From assembly GCA_963730995.1 (NCBI GenBank), contig CAVSUB010000001.1:248001-312000 (forward strand): a stretch of DNA of 64,000 nucleotides, written 5' to 3'. The position numbers and the translations under genes are program-made. The notes below the pieces were generated by a model. It made no database searches, was not told the DNA's origin, and saw only the letters and a program-made list of their open reading frames with translations. Within the stretch, counting starts at the first letter, position 1, and the number at the start of each line of letters is the position of its first letter. Below, in pieces: positions 62,940 to 64,000 of the stretch. This DNA comes from CAVSUB01 sp963730995 (GTDB lineage: Bacteria; Acidobacteriota; Vicinamibacteria; Vicinamibacterales; 2-12-FULL-66-21).

Positions 62940-63440
62940 ATGTCCATCGCCTCGACCCTGCTGCCCGAGTTCGATCACGAGATGGGGACGACCCGGCGTC
63001 TGCTCGAACGCGTCCCGGAAGCCGCCTTCGAATGGAAGCCGCACGAGAAGTCGATGTCGCTCGGGCAGCTGGCCGACCACCTCTCGAACCTGACGGGCTG
63101 GGCGAACCTCATCGCGACGTCCACGACCTTCGACATCGCCAGCGTCGGCGAGGATCGGAAGCCGAAGATCCCCGCGTCCCGCAATGCGATGCTCGCGAGG
63201 TTCGACGAGAAAGTGGCGGCGGCTCGCGCGGAGCTCGTCTCCAAGACGGACGCCGAGCTCCTGGCGTCGTGGACGCTCAAGAGCGGCACGCACGAGGTCT
63301 TCACGATGCCGCGCATCAGCGCGATCCGCAGCTTCGTGCTGAACCATACGATCCATCATCGCGGTCAGCTGAGCGTGTACCTGAGGTTGAAGGACGTGCC
63401 GCTGCCCTCGATCTACGGTCCAACCGCCGATGAACCCTGA
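62940..63440 (+). CDS. DinB-family protein
   Basis: 166 residues with the four-helix DinB bundle: SIASTLLPEFDHEMGTTRRL, LGQLADHLSNLTGWANLIAT (first metal-ligand His in DHL), a middle region, and RSFVLNHTIHHRGQLSVYLR (the second and third His). Members bind a divalent metal; several act as thiol-S-transferases (BSH or mycothiol dependent), others as unknown stress proteins. Its TGA overlaps the ATG of the next gene (TGATG at 63438), so translation is coupled. Confidence 0.88.
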   Translation: MSIASTLLPEFDHEMGTTRRLLERVPEAAFEWKPHEKSMSLGQLADHLSNLTGWANLIATSTTFDIASVGEDRKPKIPASRNAMLARFDEKVAAARAELVSKTDAELLASWTLKSGTHEVFTMPRISAIRSFVLNHTIHHRGQLSVYLRLKDVPLPSIYGPTADEP

Positions 63441-64000
63441 TGGCACGCTCGACGGGCCTGGCGGCCGGCCTCGTCCTGTTCGTCGTCCTCGCAACGCTGA
63501 ACTCCGCGGGCTACCGGTACGGCGCATCGGATCAGGCGTTCTACGTCCCCGCAGTGATCCGGCACCTGCACCCTGAGTACTACCCGCGCGACGCTCCGCT
63601 CATCGATTCCCAGGCGCGCTTGACGGTGGCAGACGAGGCCATCGCCTCGATCGCTCGCGTCACCCGGGCCTCGCTGCCTGCCCTCTTCGTTGTGCTCTAC
63701 GCGGGCTCGCTCGTGCTGCTCGCATTCGCGGCGATCGCGCTCGGCCGAATCTACTTCCGCACGCATCTGGCGACGCTCACGCTGTTCGCGGGTCTGACGA
63801 TGAGACACGCGATCGCGAGGACCGGCACAAATACGCTCGAAGGGTACTTTCACCCCCGACAGCTGGCATTCGCGCTGGGCGCATGGGCCGTCGTCAGTTT
63901 TCTCCGCGGCCGCGACGTCCGTGCGACGCTCTTCATCGTCGCCGCAGGACTCGTCCATCCCACAACCGCGCTCTGGTACGCGGTCTGGCTGGCGGTAGCG
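63440..64000 (+). CDS. Polytopic membrane protein, truncated by window end
   Basis: At least 187 residues from ATG 63440. Membrane segments: GLAAGLVLFVVLATLNSAG, SLPALFVVLYAGSLVLLAFA, LATLTLFAGLTMRHAIA and FALGAWAVVSFLRG. Between them YGASDQAFYVPAVIRHLHPE is a loop of the type found in large exported-sugar or cell-envelope membrane proteins. I cannot assign a family with the C-terminus missing. Confidence 0.6.
   Translation, partial: MARSTGLAAGLVLFVVLATLNSAGYRYGASDQAFYVPAVIRHLHPEYYPRDAPLIDSQARLTVADEAIASIARVTRASLPALFVVLYAGSLVLLAFAAIALGRIYFRTHLATLTLFAGLTMRHAIARTGTNTLEGYFHPRQLAFALGAWAVVSFLRGRDVRATLFIVAAGLVHPTTALWYAVWLAVA

Overview
The window is a GC-rich chromosomal segment. It most likely comes from an Acidobacteriota of the Vicinamibacteria (subdivision 6) type. 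This placement is inferred from content: an ADOP-type macrolide-exporter-like permease, a sortilin-like (VPS10/Asp-box) exported repeat protein, an exported M14 carboxypeptidase with Gly-rich linkers, a TonB-family protein with a Pro-rich linker, a TPR-CHAT protein, a DUF4097 protein and a TamA/TamB pair. I saw no rRNA, tRNA, CRISPR array, prophage or insertion sequence; this looks like a core-like chromosome of short operons.

Layout. 0-10.6 kb: an M20 peptidase (cut by the window edge), an ABC ATPase, an MFS-spermidine synthase fusion, an exported phosphoesterase, an exported low-complexity protein, an aldo/keto reductase and the ADOP permease. 10.7-23.7 kb: a B12-binding radical SAM protein, a SnoaL-like protein, a MASE1-PAS histidine kinase, an Fpg/Nei glycosylase, a GtrA domain fused to an exported domain, an NAD-binding epimerase-like protein, a zinc-ribbon protein, a DUF4097 protein, topoisomerase IB, a DUF3810 protein and NDH-2. 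23.8-35.3 kb: TPR-CHAT, the M14 peptidase with two genes behind it, a Sde182-like protein, a TonB-family protein and a Yip1-family protein. 35.5-47.2 kb: a molybdopterin oxidoreductase and the envelope block tamA-tamB, a small membrane protein, OmpA and a KGG stress protein. 47.6-57.3 kb: YggX, an ATP-grasp enzyme, a CCAEP-tail radical SAM protein, a POT transporter, a stand-alone LigD phosphoesterase, a Rossmann-like protein, an ABC-F ATPase and a YvcK/CofD protein. 57.7-64 kb: an operon (unknown protein, TPM protein, LemA), then the sortilin-like protein, a DinB protein and a truncated membrane protein.

The most unusual signal lies between the genes. Many spacers consist almost entirely of degenerate tandem words with a 7-nt period (AGCTNTC, AGTCGRC, GATCCCC) or a 9-nt period (GGTTCCAGG). 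Often one half carries the word and the other half its complement, so the spacer can fold. Several of these tracts run from stop codon to stop codon and even supply the stop codon or last residues of a gene. Two spacers (32.0 and 57.3 kb) hold much larger nested inverted repeats that share one architecture.

A second unusual signal is a set of about 30 frameshifts, nearly all of +1 sign. About 19 fall in the M14 gene alone; the rest are in the aldo/keto reductase and the 58-61.5 kb genes, with one ambiguous step in the ABC-F gene. The 24 kb between 30.2 and 54.1 kb has none. Local consensus errors in very G-rich DNA are the simplest explanation. Several genes also have a TANNNT box 5-7 nt before the start codon, as expected for leaderless transcripts.
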